From: Nostoc sp. T09
Lineage (GTDB): Bacteria; Cyanobacteriota; Cyanobacteriia; Cyanobacteriales; Nostocaceae
Assembly (NCBI RefSeq): GCF_002154695.1
Contig: NZ_MTAV01000017.1
Coordinates: 1-41,980, forward strand
Reading direction: 5' to 3'
Length of the DNA: 41,980 bases
A model generated the notes under the pieces. It was not told the origin of the DNA and made no database searches. It saw only the letters and a list, made by a program, of their open reading frames with translations. Of the stretch, positions 15,047 through 22,222 are shown one piece after another (position 1 is the first letter of the stretch; the number at the start of each line of letters is the position of its first letter). Made by a program: the position numbers and the translations under genes.

Positions 15047-16303
15047 CTATGCCCTATGCCCCAATCCTGCTACCACTGAGTTTTTTGTCAACAGTTCCAC
15101 AGCTGCTTGATATTGTTGATCTGCTTCTGTCGCAATCTGTTCGCGGGTAATTCCTTCTTGAGAAATCACTTTGTCTGGTTTGATACCTAGTTTGTTAATA
15201 TCTCGATGTTGAGGTGTTTCATACTTAGCAATTGTTACTGCCAAACCTGAACCATCGGATAATTCAAACAAAGACTGAATTAAGCCTTTACCAAAGGTGG
15301 TTTCGCCTACTAGCTGGGCACGACCATTATCTTGTAATGCTCCAGCGAGAATCTCACTAGCACTAGCAGTTCCTTGATTTACTAAAATGACTAATGGATC
15401 TGACGTTAGTGCTGGACCAAACGCCTCAAAACTGCCTTGAATACCTTGGCGATTGACGGTGTAAACTATCGTCCCAGAATTTAACCACAACCGGGCAATT
15501 TCAATTCCGGCCTGCAATAATCCCCCTGGATTATTGCGCAAATCAAGAATGTAAGCATCTGCACCTTTTTTTTCTAAACTAGAAATAGCATGTGCCAATT
15601 CCATTGAGGCGTTGGCATTAAACTGATTCAGGCGCAGATAACCGATGGATGTACCTTGAGGGGTGACGCGCATTTCTGATACTACAGGGTTTAAAGCAAT
15701 GCGATCGCGCATCACCCTGAGTTCCTTTTCTTCCCCGCCATCGCGTGCGATTAACAGCGTCACGAGGCTGCCAATTGGTCCACGCATTTTAGCCGCAGCT
15801 TCGTCTAAGGTGATATTTTCTGTGGAGACACCTTCAATTTTGATAATGCGATCGCGCGGTCTAATTCCGGCTTTATCTGCTGGTGAACCTGCTATGGGTG
15901 CTACTACTTCCAACCTCCCAGTTTCAGGGTCTAGGGCAATTTGCAAACCCACCCCTGTCAGTTCTCCAGAAGTATTTACCTGTAAACTGCGGTACTGTTC
16001 CGGGTCTAAAAAGCGGGTAAAAGGGTCATCCAAGCTTTTGAGCATGTTCTGAATTGCTCCATAAGCGGCTTCCTGGTTTTTTATTGGCTTCTCCAAAGCC
16101 TTTTGCCGCACTGCCGACCAGTTTTGATGATTAAATGTTTCATCTAGATAAGTTCGATTGACAATTCGCCAAACTTCTGATACCAACTTTTGCTCTTCTG
16201 TCAAAGCCGCTGCTGGTGGGATAAGTGTGCCCAGTGCCAAGCAAACTGCCATTAGCAATGAAAATCCTAGCCGCAAAACCTTTTTGTTCATGAACAAGCT
16301 CAT
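15047..16303 (-). CDS. ctpA: Carboxyl-terminal processing protease CtpA (S41)
   Basis: The frame opens with a GTG at 16315, but ATG 16303 has AGGTGG eight bases upstream, so I start there (418 residues). A signal peptide (KKVLRLGFSLLMAVCLALGT ending near PPAAA) sends it to the lumen/periplasm. A PDZ domain spans about 100-190 (GVGLQI...GSPADKAGI). The protease core has the Ser/Lys dyad: Ser314 in GTASASE and Lys339 in GETTFGKG, 25 residues apart as in algal D1 protease. It removes the D1 (PsbA) C-terminal extension so that the Mn cluster can assemble. It is divergent from petB, an arrangement that suits co-regulation of thylakoid genes. Confidence 0.92.
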   Translation of the reverse strand: MSLFMNKKVLRLGFSLLMAVCLALGTLIPPAAALTEEQKLVSEVWRIVNRTYLDETFNHQNWSAVRQKALEKPIKNQEAAYGAIQNMLKSLDDPFTRFLDPEQYRSLQVNTSGELTGVGLQIALDPETGRLEVVAPIAGSPADKAGIRPRDRIIKIEGVSTENITLDEAAAKMRGPIGSLVTLLIARDGGEEKELRVMRDRIALNPVVSEMRVTPQGTSIGYLRLNQFNANASMELAHAISSLEKKGADAYILDLRNNPGGLLQAGIEIARLWLNSGTIVYTVNRQGIQGSFEAFGPALTSDPLVILVNQGTASASEILAGALQDNGRAQLVGETTFGKGLIQSLFELSDGSGLAVTIAKYETPQHRDINKLGIKPDKVISQEGITREQIATEADQQYQAAVELLTKNSVVAGLGHRA

Positions 16304-16669
16304 CTTGAATTCCACCTCAACCCAAATTGCCTAGAACTGCCCAGTTGCTTTGTTTTTGATGAAATCTATCTCTCGACTATGTTACTTTTTTTATAGAAGT
16401 GGTGCATTGGTCTTAATCAAGTTGTTAAGTCAACTGATTGGGTTGCATCCCACTCAACAAACGATAAGATCTACTTTGTGACCACCATTCTTGGTGTTGG
16501 TTTCCAGAGAACGCAATACATAACATGTTTACAGAGTGTTAAGTTTATTAAAAGTCTTATCACTCTGAAGCCTTAAAAGCAAACGAACAAACACCCCTTT
16601 GCTAAAATCCCAAAATTGCTCATTGGGAGATTTATCAACCGCAACTGATTTTTAGGAACTTGAGATTGT
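16304..16669. promoter_or_regulatory. Divergent ctpA / petB promoter region
   Basis: About 366 bp between two divergent photosynthesis genes with no ORF. It must hold both promoters. I cannot place -35/-10 boxes with confidence. TTGTTAAG near 16420 and the run GAGTGTTAAGTTTATTAAAA near 16535 are A+T-rich candidates. No riboswitch was recognised. Confidence 0.4.
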
Positions 16670-17317
16670 ATGGCCAACGTTTACGACTGGTTTGAGGAGC
16701 GCTTGGAAATTCAAGCACTCGCTGAAGATGTTACTAGCAAGTACGTTCCTCCCCACGTCAATATCTTCTACTGCCTGGGTGGCATTACCCTGGTTTGCTT
16801 TCTCATCCAGTTTGCTACTGGATTTGCCATGACGTTCTACTACAGGCCAACTGTTGCTGAAGCTTACTCTTCAGTGCAGTACATCATGACGGAAGTAAAC
16901 TTCGGCTGGCTGATTCGCTCCATTCACCGCTGGTCTGCCAGCATGATGGTGCTGATGATGATTTTGCACGTCTTTCGGGTTTACCTCACAGGTGGTTTTA
17001 AAAAGCCACGTGAATTGACTTGGGTAAGTGGTGTCATCCTGGCTGTAATCACTGTCTCCTTTGGTGTTACAGGTTACTCACTACCTTGGGATCAAGTGGG
17101 CTACTGGGCTGTAAAAATTGTCAGTGGCGTTCCAGAAGCAATTCCTGTGGTTGGTGTTTTAATCTCTGACCTGCTGCGTGGTGGTTCTAGCGTCGGACAA
17201 GCGACCCTAACCCGCTACTACAGCGCCCACACATTTGTTCTGCCGTGGTTGATTGCGGTCTTCATGCTGTTCCACTTCTTGATGATTCGCAAACAAGGCA
17301 TTTCTGGTCCTTTGTAA
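16670..17317 (+). CDS. petB: Cytochrome b6
   Basis: 215 residues, ATG 16670, full length for the family. The whole protein reads as canonical cytochrome b6: [20 protein letters not shown], four transmembrane helices, the heme-ligand histidines in the second ([20 protein letters not shown]) and fourth ([12 protein letters not shown]...[10 protein letters not shown]) helices, and [10 protein letters not shown]. It is a core subunit of cytochrome b6f, passing electrons from plastoquinol in thylakoids. petD follows after 237 bp on the same strand, the usual cyanobacterial petBD unit. Confidence 0.98.
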   Translation: MANVYDWFEERLEIQALAEDVTSKYVPPHVNIFYCLGGITLVCFLIQFATGFAMTFYYRPTVAEAYSSVQYIMTEVNFGWLIRSIHRWSASMMVLMMILHVFRVYLTGGFKKPRELTWVSGVILAVITVSFGVTGYSLPWDQVGYWAVKIVSGVPEAIPVVGVLISDLLRGGSSVGQATLTRYYSAHTFVLPWLIAVFMLFHFLMIRKQGISGPL

Positions 17318-17554
17318 TTTAAGCCTGAGCGCTAAAAGGCAACAGTAGTCAGTTTCAAGATCGAGTTGTTTGTTTTAAACTGATGAACAATGAGAACAAA
17401 AAACTTGATATTTAAAGCTGAAAGCTGTCGAAACCCGCCTGGTGGATCAGCCACAGACAAGCAAAGCTTGGCTGTCCCCAGGCTAAGGTTGCCTGATAGC
17501 TGAAGGCTTTCACAAATGCTTTAACTCAACTTAAGCAGGAGAGCATATTTAAAC
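17318..17554 (+). other. petB-petD spacer
   Basis: Untranslated 237-bp spacer. GACAAGC AAA GCTTGGC-type pairing and CCTGG/CCAGG arms around 17437-17480 could form a hairpin. A GCAGGAG ribosome-binding site lies at 17535-17541, ahead of petD. No coding capacity was seen. Confidence 0.4.
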
Positions 17555-18037
17555 ATGGCAACACAGAAAAAACCCGATCTGAGCGATCCTACCCTAAGAG
17601 CCAAACTGGCCAAAGGCATGGGCCATAACTACTATGGTGAACCAGCTTGGCCCAATGACCTACTTTACGTATTTCCAATCGTAATCATGGGATCGTTCGC
17701 TTGCATTGTGGCTCTAGCAGTTCTAGATCCAGCAATGAACGGTGAACCAGCCAATCCTTTTGCTACGCCGTTGGAAATTTTACCAGAGTGGTACTTGTAC
17801 CCTGTATTCCAGATTTTGCGATCGCTTCCTAACAAACTCTTAGGAGTGTTAGCAATGGCTTCAGTACCATTGGGACTGAGCCTCATTCCTTTTATCGAGA
17901 ACGTCAACAAGTTCCAAAACCCCTTCCGCCGTCCCGTTGCAACCACACTGTTCCTGTTTGGGACACTCGTAACCCTGTGGCTAGGTATTGGTGCTGCCTT
18001 ACCATTAGATAAGTCTTTGACTTTGGGACTTTTCTAA
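17555..18037 (+). CDS. petD: Cytochrome b6f subunit IV
   Basis: 160 residues, ATG 17555, preceded by GCAGGAG. The sequence is canonical subunit [39 protein letters not shown], the quinol-site block PEWYLYP (the PEWY motif), [15 protein letters not shown] and three transmembrane helices. Together with cytochrome b6 it corresponds to a split cytochrome b. No anomalies. It is followed by a complex set of inverted repeats that probably ends the petBD transcript. Confidence 0.98.
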   Translation: MATQKKPDLSDPTLRAKLAKGMGHNYYGEPAWPNDLLYVFPIVIMGSFACIVALAVLDPAMNGEPANPFATPLEILPEWYLYPVFQILRSLPNKLLGVLAMASVPLGLSLIPFIENVNKFQNPFRRPVATTLFLFGTLVTLWLGIGAALPLDKSLTLGLF

Positions 18038-18042
18038 ATTAG

Positions 18043-18192
18043 TCACAAAAAAGCACTTTGACGCCTGTGATTTTCAATAGCATGTACCGAATTTATGATG
18101 TATGACGAAGCCACCTTCTTGGTGACTCGCGTGGAAGCCATAGCTCATACTTCTGGTAATATGTGCTTGTGAAAAAAATCAACAGGCGTCAA
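18043..18192 (+). other. Interleaved inverted repeats after petD
   Basis: Two pairs of arms are interleaved: TCAC plus AAGCAC (18043-18056) pair with GTGCTTGTGA (18163-18172), and TTGACGCCTGTGATTTT (18058-18074) pairs with AAAATCAACAGGCGTCAA (18175-18192). Order A-B-A'-B' is that of a pseudoknot or of two alternative folds. A small CACC-TTCTT-GGTG hairpin lies inside. It starts 6 bp after the petD stop and may end or stabilise the petBD mRNA. Confidence 0.5.
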
Positions 18193-18329
18193 TTTTCATT
18201 ATCCAGGTTGCATTTTGGATATTTAGTTTTGGATTCACAAGCTCTTCCAAAATCTAAAAACCACCCACACCACAAATACAAGATATTTGTCACTTACTCA
18301 TCACTTACTAAATATTCAAGTCAAGGTCA

Positions 18330-18773
18330 ATGCTTAGCATAGTGCAGCACGACCATCTGACGGTGAAGAGCGAATTAAAGCTCCTAAACCAGGTGCAACA
18401 ATGGTTTGAGAAATTTTGTCGGCAAAATTTGGCTCAACTTAACTGGTCAGATACCCAACTTTATCGACTCAACTTAGCATTGGCAGAAGGCTTTACCAAC
18501 GCAGTTCGTCATGCTCACTCTGCTCTACCGCCGGACACAACTATAGACATTGAAGTTTGCTTGTGGATTGACAGGTTAGAAATGAGAATTTGGGATTATG
18601 GACAACCTTTTAATCCTGATGCGATCGTCGAGCCAGAACCAGGTACTCTCCAAGTAGGAGGATATGGATGGTTTCTACTCAGACGCTTGAGCGATCGTGT
18701 TGTCTACGAACGTGGGTCGGATGGTAGAAATTGTTTGCTGATTGTTAAATATGCTGTAGAGGAAAAGCATTAG
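18330..18773 (+). CDS. Anti-sigma regulatory factor, RsbW-type serine kinase
   Basis: 147 residues from ATG 18330, consisting of one HATPase_c_2 (GHKL) domain. The N-box is LALAEGFTNAVRHAH (E53, N57) and the G1 box is IWDYGQPFNP (D89, G91). A GYGWFLLRRLSDRVVYER segment follows as the lid/G2 region. Proteins of this type bind and may phosphorylate anti-sigma-factor antagonists (STAS proteins) in partner-switching stress regulation. No STAS or sigma gene lies next to it, so the partner must be elsewhere. Single gene. Confidence 0.88.
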   Translation: MLSIVQHDHLTVKSELKLLNQVQQWFEKFCRQNLAQLNWSDTQLYRLNLALAEGFTNAVRHAHSALPPDTTIDIEVCLWIDRLEMRIWDYGQPFNPDAIVEPEPGTLQVGGYGWFLLRRLSDRVVYERGSDGRNCLLIVKYAVEEKH

Positions 18774-19527
18774 GGGTAGGATGTCTCAACATGAACGGTA
18801 TATGAGAAGTCTTCTCCTAGCTTGCTTTTCAACAACTTAACTTATACTAAACCTCGTCCAAGTTGAGCACTGGAGTTTTTCAAAAGGGAACGGGGAACAG
18901 AGAAGAGTATAGGATTTGGGAGCAAAACCCGATCGAGAAAAAACTATAGCTTTCAAAGTAGACGCGGTTTAGTATAAAACTTCGGAAATTTATAGTCAAT
19001 TAAGGACGAAAATCAAGTCCACAGGGAAGCTTGGATCAGTTCCCGCAGTTGCTGGCAAGTGTGGTTTCTTCAATGCCATCATGTATTAATACTGTTAATT
19101 ATCTCTGAATTATTTTGCTTTTATAAAGTTACTAATTAGTAGTGTAATAATTACCTAATTTATATTGTAAAAATTCCAGATTTTTTGTATAAAAAAACAT
19201 CCTTAATCTAGTAAAAGTAGCATTCGAGATTCAGTTGCTGCTTTGTTAGGATTTGGCAGCGAGTTGGAAGATTGCGGCCTTTTTAAGACATTCATATCAA
19301 GGCGTATTCATCAGTTTTTGAGATAGGGAAACAAGAAGGAAATTGGGTATTTTCCGCTTATTGCCTATCCGCTGGTCTATATACACTAGGGCTGATTGCA
19401 ACCAAGTCTTATACTTTTGAGCAGTTAAAAATACTGCCCATTAGATGCTTGATTACTCCTAGAAATTTTTTGCTCTCCAACAAGCGTTATTTAGTCTAGC
19501 AGTGATAGCGGAAAAAGGGGGCAAATT
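18774..19527. other. 754-bp gene-free stretch upstream of gmd
   Basis: It contains the fold-back element 18843-18976. The rest is A+T-rich with no convincing ORF or RNA gene. The leader of gmd ends in AGGGGGC seven bases before the ATG, a strong ribosome-binding site. Confidence 0.5.
18843..18976. mobile_element. 134-bp MITE-like element with 16-bp terminal inverted repeats
   Basis: TATACTAAACCTCGTC (18843-18858) and GACGCGGTTTAGTATA (18961-18976) are inverted repeats matching at 15 of 16 positions. The interior has no ORF. Terminal repeats and size fit a small non-autonomous element. I do not see a clear target-site duplication. Confidence 0.6.
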
Positions 19528-20553
19528 ATGACTAAGACAGCTCTGATTACGGGAATTACTGGTCAAGATGGTTACTATCTCAGTCATTTGCTGCTTAATC
19601 ATGGTTATCGAGTTGTCGGATTAGTACCTCCACATCGAGAACCGAATTTGGCAAAACTTGGACCTCTAGCAAATCTTGTAGAAATCTATACAGTAGATTT
19701 GAGAGATAGTGTGGCGCTGTTAACTGCGGTTGAACAACTACGTCCTCAAGAAATTTACAATTTGGCGGCTCCAAGTTTTGTACCTGATTCCTGGAATGAC
19801 CCCTTAGGAACTTTAGATCTGATAACTGGTACTGCTACTAGAATTTTGGAAGCAATCCGACAGGTTGGTTTATCTACGCGGTTTTATCAAGCCAGCAGTT
19901 CAGAAATGTTTGGTGATGTCTTTTGTTCTCCTCAAGATGAAAACACTCCTTTCCGCCCCAAAAATCCCTATGCAGCAGCAAAGTTACATGCCCACTGGAC
20001 AATGGTGCATCATCGCCAGCGCTATGGTCTCTTTGCCTGTAGTGGAATTTTGTATAACCATGAATCTCCTCTGCGATCGCCTCAGTTTGTTACGCGCAAA
20101 GTTTCTTTAGCAGCCGCCTCAATTAAATTGGGTCTAGCCGACACCTTAGAAATGGGTAATTTAGATGCTAAACGCGATTGGGGATTTGCCGGAGATTATG
20201 TTGAAGCCATGTGGCTTATGTTACAAATAGATGAGCCAGAAGAATACGTAATTGGCACGGGTAAACTACACAGTGTTCGTGATTTAGTATCCACAGCCTT
20301 TGAGTGTGTGGAGCTGGATTGGCAGCGCTATGTAGTGATTAATACCAATTTGCTTCGACCAGATGAACATTTTCAACTGGTTGCCAACCCAAGCAAAGCC
20401 AAAACCAATCTTGGCTGGGAAACCCAAGTCAGCTTTGAGGAAATTTTAGAAAAAATGGTTCAAGCAGATTTGGAACGGTTGCAAAGCGGTGCGATCGCTC
20501 CCGCCACAAACTCTCAGCGCGTATCTATACAACACAACAACGCTAATCAGTAA
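19528..20553 (+). CDS. gmd: GDP-mannose 4,6-dehydratase
   Basis: 341 residues, ATG 19528, strong GGGGG ribosome-binding site. It is an extended short-chain dehydrogenase: NADP-binding TGITGQDG (8-15), VDLRD (56-60), NLAAPSFV, catalytic SSSEMFG (123-129) and Tyr148-Ala-Ala-Ala-Lys152, then GILYNHESPLRS and VTRKVS. These are Gmd signatures. Gmd converts GDP-D-mannose to GDP-4-keto-6-deoxymannose, the precursor of GDP-fucose and GDP-rhamnose. No epimerase gene is adjacent. The glycosyltransferase behind it starts 1 bp after its stop, so they are one unit, probably for polysaccharide or glycolipid synthesis. Confidence 0.9.
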   Translation: MTKTALITGITGQDGYYLSHLLLNHGYRVVGLVPPHREPNLAKLGPLANLVEIYTVDLRDSVALLTAVEQLRPQEIYNLAAPSFVPDSWNDPLGTLDLITGTATRILEAIRQVGLSTRFYQASSSEMFGDVFCSPQDENTPFRPKNPYAAAKLHAHWTMVHHRQRYGLFACSGILYNHESPLRSPQFVTRKVSLAAASIKLGLADTLEMGNLDAKRDWGFAGDYVEAMWLMLQIDEPEEYVIGTGKLHSVRDLVSTAFECVELDWQRYVVINTNLLRPDEHFQLVANPSKAKTNLGWETQVSFEEILEKMVQADLERLQSGAIAPATNSQRVSIQHNNANQ

Positions 20554-20554
20554 A

Positions 20555-21697
20555 GTGGGCGAAAATCTCAGTCTAGCTAATAAATTTAATCACACAACCA
20601 ACCATGTATTCGTGTTCTTAGAAATTTTTGTACACGAAGGTGGTATTCAGTCCTATGTTAAAGATATTTTTCGCGCCTATCAAAAATTGAGTGCAGACTA
20701 TAAAGCAGAAGTATTTGTATTGCGAGATAGTCCAAACTCTTCAAATCCCTGGGAATCGGAAAATTTAAAATTTTATGGTTTTAAAACTCAATCCCCCCAG
20801 ATTGGTCGATTTAAAATGACGTTGGCGCTGCTTAAGTGTTTGCTGCTACAGCGTCCCCAACATGTTTTTTGCGGTCACATCAACTTAGCAAGCCTTATAC
20901 AAACTCTTTGCCAGCCATTGGGGATTCCCTACACTGTCTTAACTTACGGTAAAGAAGTTTGGGAACCGCTTAACGCTAGAGAACGTCACGCACTCACATC
21001 GGCATCAGGGATTTGGACGATTAGCCGTTACAGTCGCGATCGCGCCTGTGCGGCTAATTTTATCGAACCTCAGCAAGTACAAATACTGCCTTGTGCCATT
21101 GATGGTAATAAATTTACGCCTGGGGCCAAGCAGCCAGAACTAATAGCCAAGTACGGCTTAACCAATGCCAGAGTTTTGATGACTGTAGCACGGCTATGGT
21201 CAGGGGATATTTACAAAGGTGTTGATGTCACAATTCGGGCTTTACCACAAATTATTCAGGCTTTCCCAGAAGTAAAATACTTAGTTATTGGTCGCGGCGA
21301 CGATCAACCACGATTAGCTCAACTCGCAAAAGATTTAGGAGTGAGCGATCGCGTGATTTTTGCTGGTTTCGTTGCCACAGAACAATTAATGGCTCACTAC
21401 CGCCTTGCAGATGCCTACATTATGCCTTCCCAAGAAGGCTTTGGCATTGTCTATTTAGAAGCGATGGCTTGTGGGATACCAGTACTATCTGGTGACAATG
21501 ATGGTTCAGCTGACCCCTTGCAAGATGGGAACCTAGGCTGGCGAGTTCCCCACCGCGATGCTAATGCTGTAGCGACAGCTTGTATAGAGATTCTTACAGG
21601 AGTTGACCAACGTTGTGATGGGCATTGGCTGCGATCGCAAGCGATCGCACTTTTCGGCATGGATGCCTTTCAAAAACGGCTGCAAGAGTTACTTTGA
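20555..21697 (+). CDS. Glycosyltransferase family 4 protein
   Basis: The frame is open back to a GTG at 20489, which would overlap gmd by 65 bp. I prefer GTG 20555, one base after the gmd stop (380 residues). The true start could also be slightly later, since homologous proteins tend to begin near FVFLEIFVHEGGIQSY. It has a GT-B fold: the N-terminal Gly-rich acceptor region HEGGIQSYVKDI, LTYGKEVWEPL, and the donor domain with VARLWSGDIYKGVDV, VIGRGDDQPRL and SQEGFGIVYLEAMACGIPV, carrying the EX7E motif of GT4. It adds a sugar from a nucleotide donor, perhaps derived from Gmd product. A HIP1 pair overlaps the 3' end. Confidence 0.87.
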   Translation: MGENLSLANKFNHTTNHVFVFLEIFVHEGGIQSYVKDIFRAYQKLSADYKAEVFVLRDSPNSSNPWESENLKFYGFKTQSPQIGRFKMTLALLKCLLLQRPQHVFCGHINLASLIQTLCQPLGIPYTVLTYGKEVWEPLNARERHALTSASGIWTISRYSRDRACAANFIEPQQVQILPCAIDGNKFTPGAKQPELIAKYGLTNARVLMTVARLWSGDIYKGVDVTIRALPQIIQAFPEVKYLVIGRGDDQPRLAQLAKDLGVSDRVIFAGFVATEQLMAHYRLADAYIMPSQEGFGIVYLEAMACGIPVLSGDNDGSADPLQDGNLGWRVPHRDANAVATACIEILTGVDQRCDGHWLRSQAIALFGMDAFQKRLQELL

Positions 21698-21741
21698 AGA
21701 GGGCATTTAGGAGAGAGGGATTCAAAGAAGATAGGGAAGGA

Positions 21742-21796
21742 AACTCCCACACCCCCCACACTCCCTCATCTCCCTTGTCCCCCTTATCCCCCTTAT
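21742..21796. repeat. Polypyrimidine low-complexity repeat
   Basis: C/T-rich run made of CCCTTGTCC / CCCTTATCC-type units. G-rich counterparts appear near 14846-14870. Such runs are common in Nostoc intergenic DNA. Confidence 0.6.
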
Positions 21797-21850
21797 TGAC
21801 TCTTCCCTAAACTCGCTATCCTAGAAAGAGAGCAACACGACATTTAAAAA

Positions 21851-22222
21851 ATGAGCCTTAAATCTTTTCCTTCGCATCTTGAAAATTTTCGCCCTTGGCT
21901 CACGTTGTTAGCAGTTTTTTGGTTGCTGGCATCTTTAGGCTTGGGCTGGTTAGTTAATTCATTGCTGATTATTTTTGGATTGTTGCTATTGGCACCCGTG
22001 GTTGCGTTCTTTGGGTTCCGCTGGTGGTTGCAACGTAACTTGGTTGTCGATCAGTGTCCTGTATGTCGATATGAATTTACGGGTTTAAATAACAGCCAGT
22101 TGCAATGTCCTAACTGTGGGGAGCAGTTGTTAGTTCAAAATCGTCATTTTCGCCGCTTTACCCCAGCTGGCACAATTGATGTCACAGCTGTTGAAGTTCC
22201 AACAAAATCATTGGAAGATTAG
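21851..22222 (+). CDS. Small membrane protein with zinc ribbon
   Basis: 123 residues from ATG 21851. Two transmembrane helices (about 16-34 and 36-56) are followed by a zinc-ribbon: CPVC (C69, C72) and CPNC (C86, C89) separated by 13 residues. A short polar tail follows, HFRRFTPAGTIDVTAVEV. Nothing in the sequence names a function. Topology with the ribbon facing the cytosol is a guess. Its 3' end overlaps the convergent TPR gene by 15 bp. A distantly similar arrangement (Cys pairs plus one helix) is seen in the protein at 30633-31010. Confidence 0.75.
   Translation: MSLKSFPSHLENFRPWLTLLAVFWLLASLGLGWLVNSLLIIFGLLLLAPVVAFFGFRWWLQRNLVVDQCPVCRYEFTGLNNSQLQCPNCGEQLLVQNRHFRRFTPAGTIDVTAVEVPTKSLED

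Noticed and set aside
14699-15110. Overlapping small frames on both strands between the MBL gene and ctpA
   Set aside because: They consist mostly of dispersed-repeat sequence and low-complexity runs; no protein-like pattern.
16304-16669. Possible riboswitch or attenuator in the ctpA/petB gap
   Set aside because: No convincing stem or ligand-core motif was visible; only A+T-rich promoter-like DNA.
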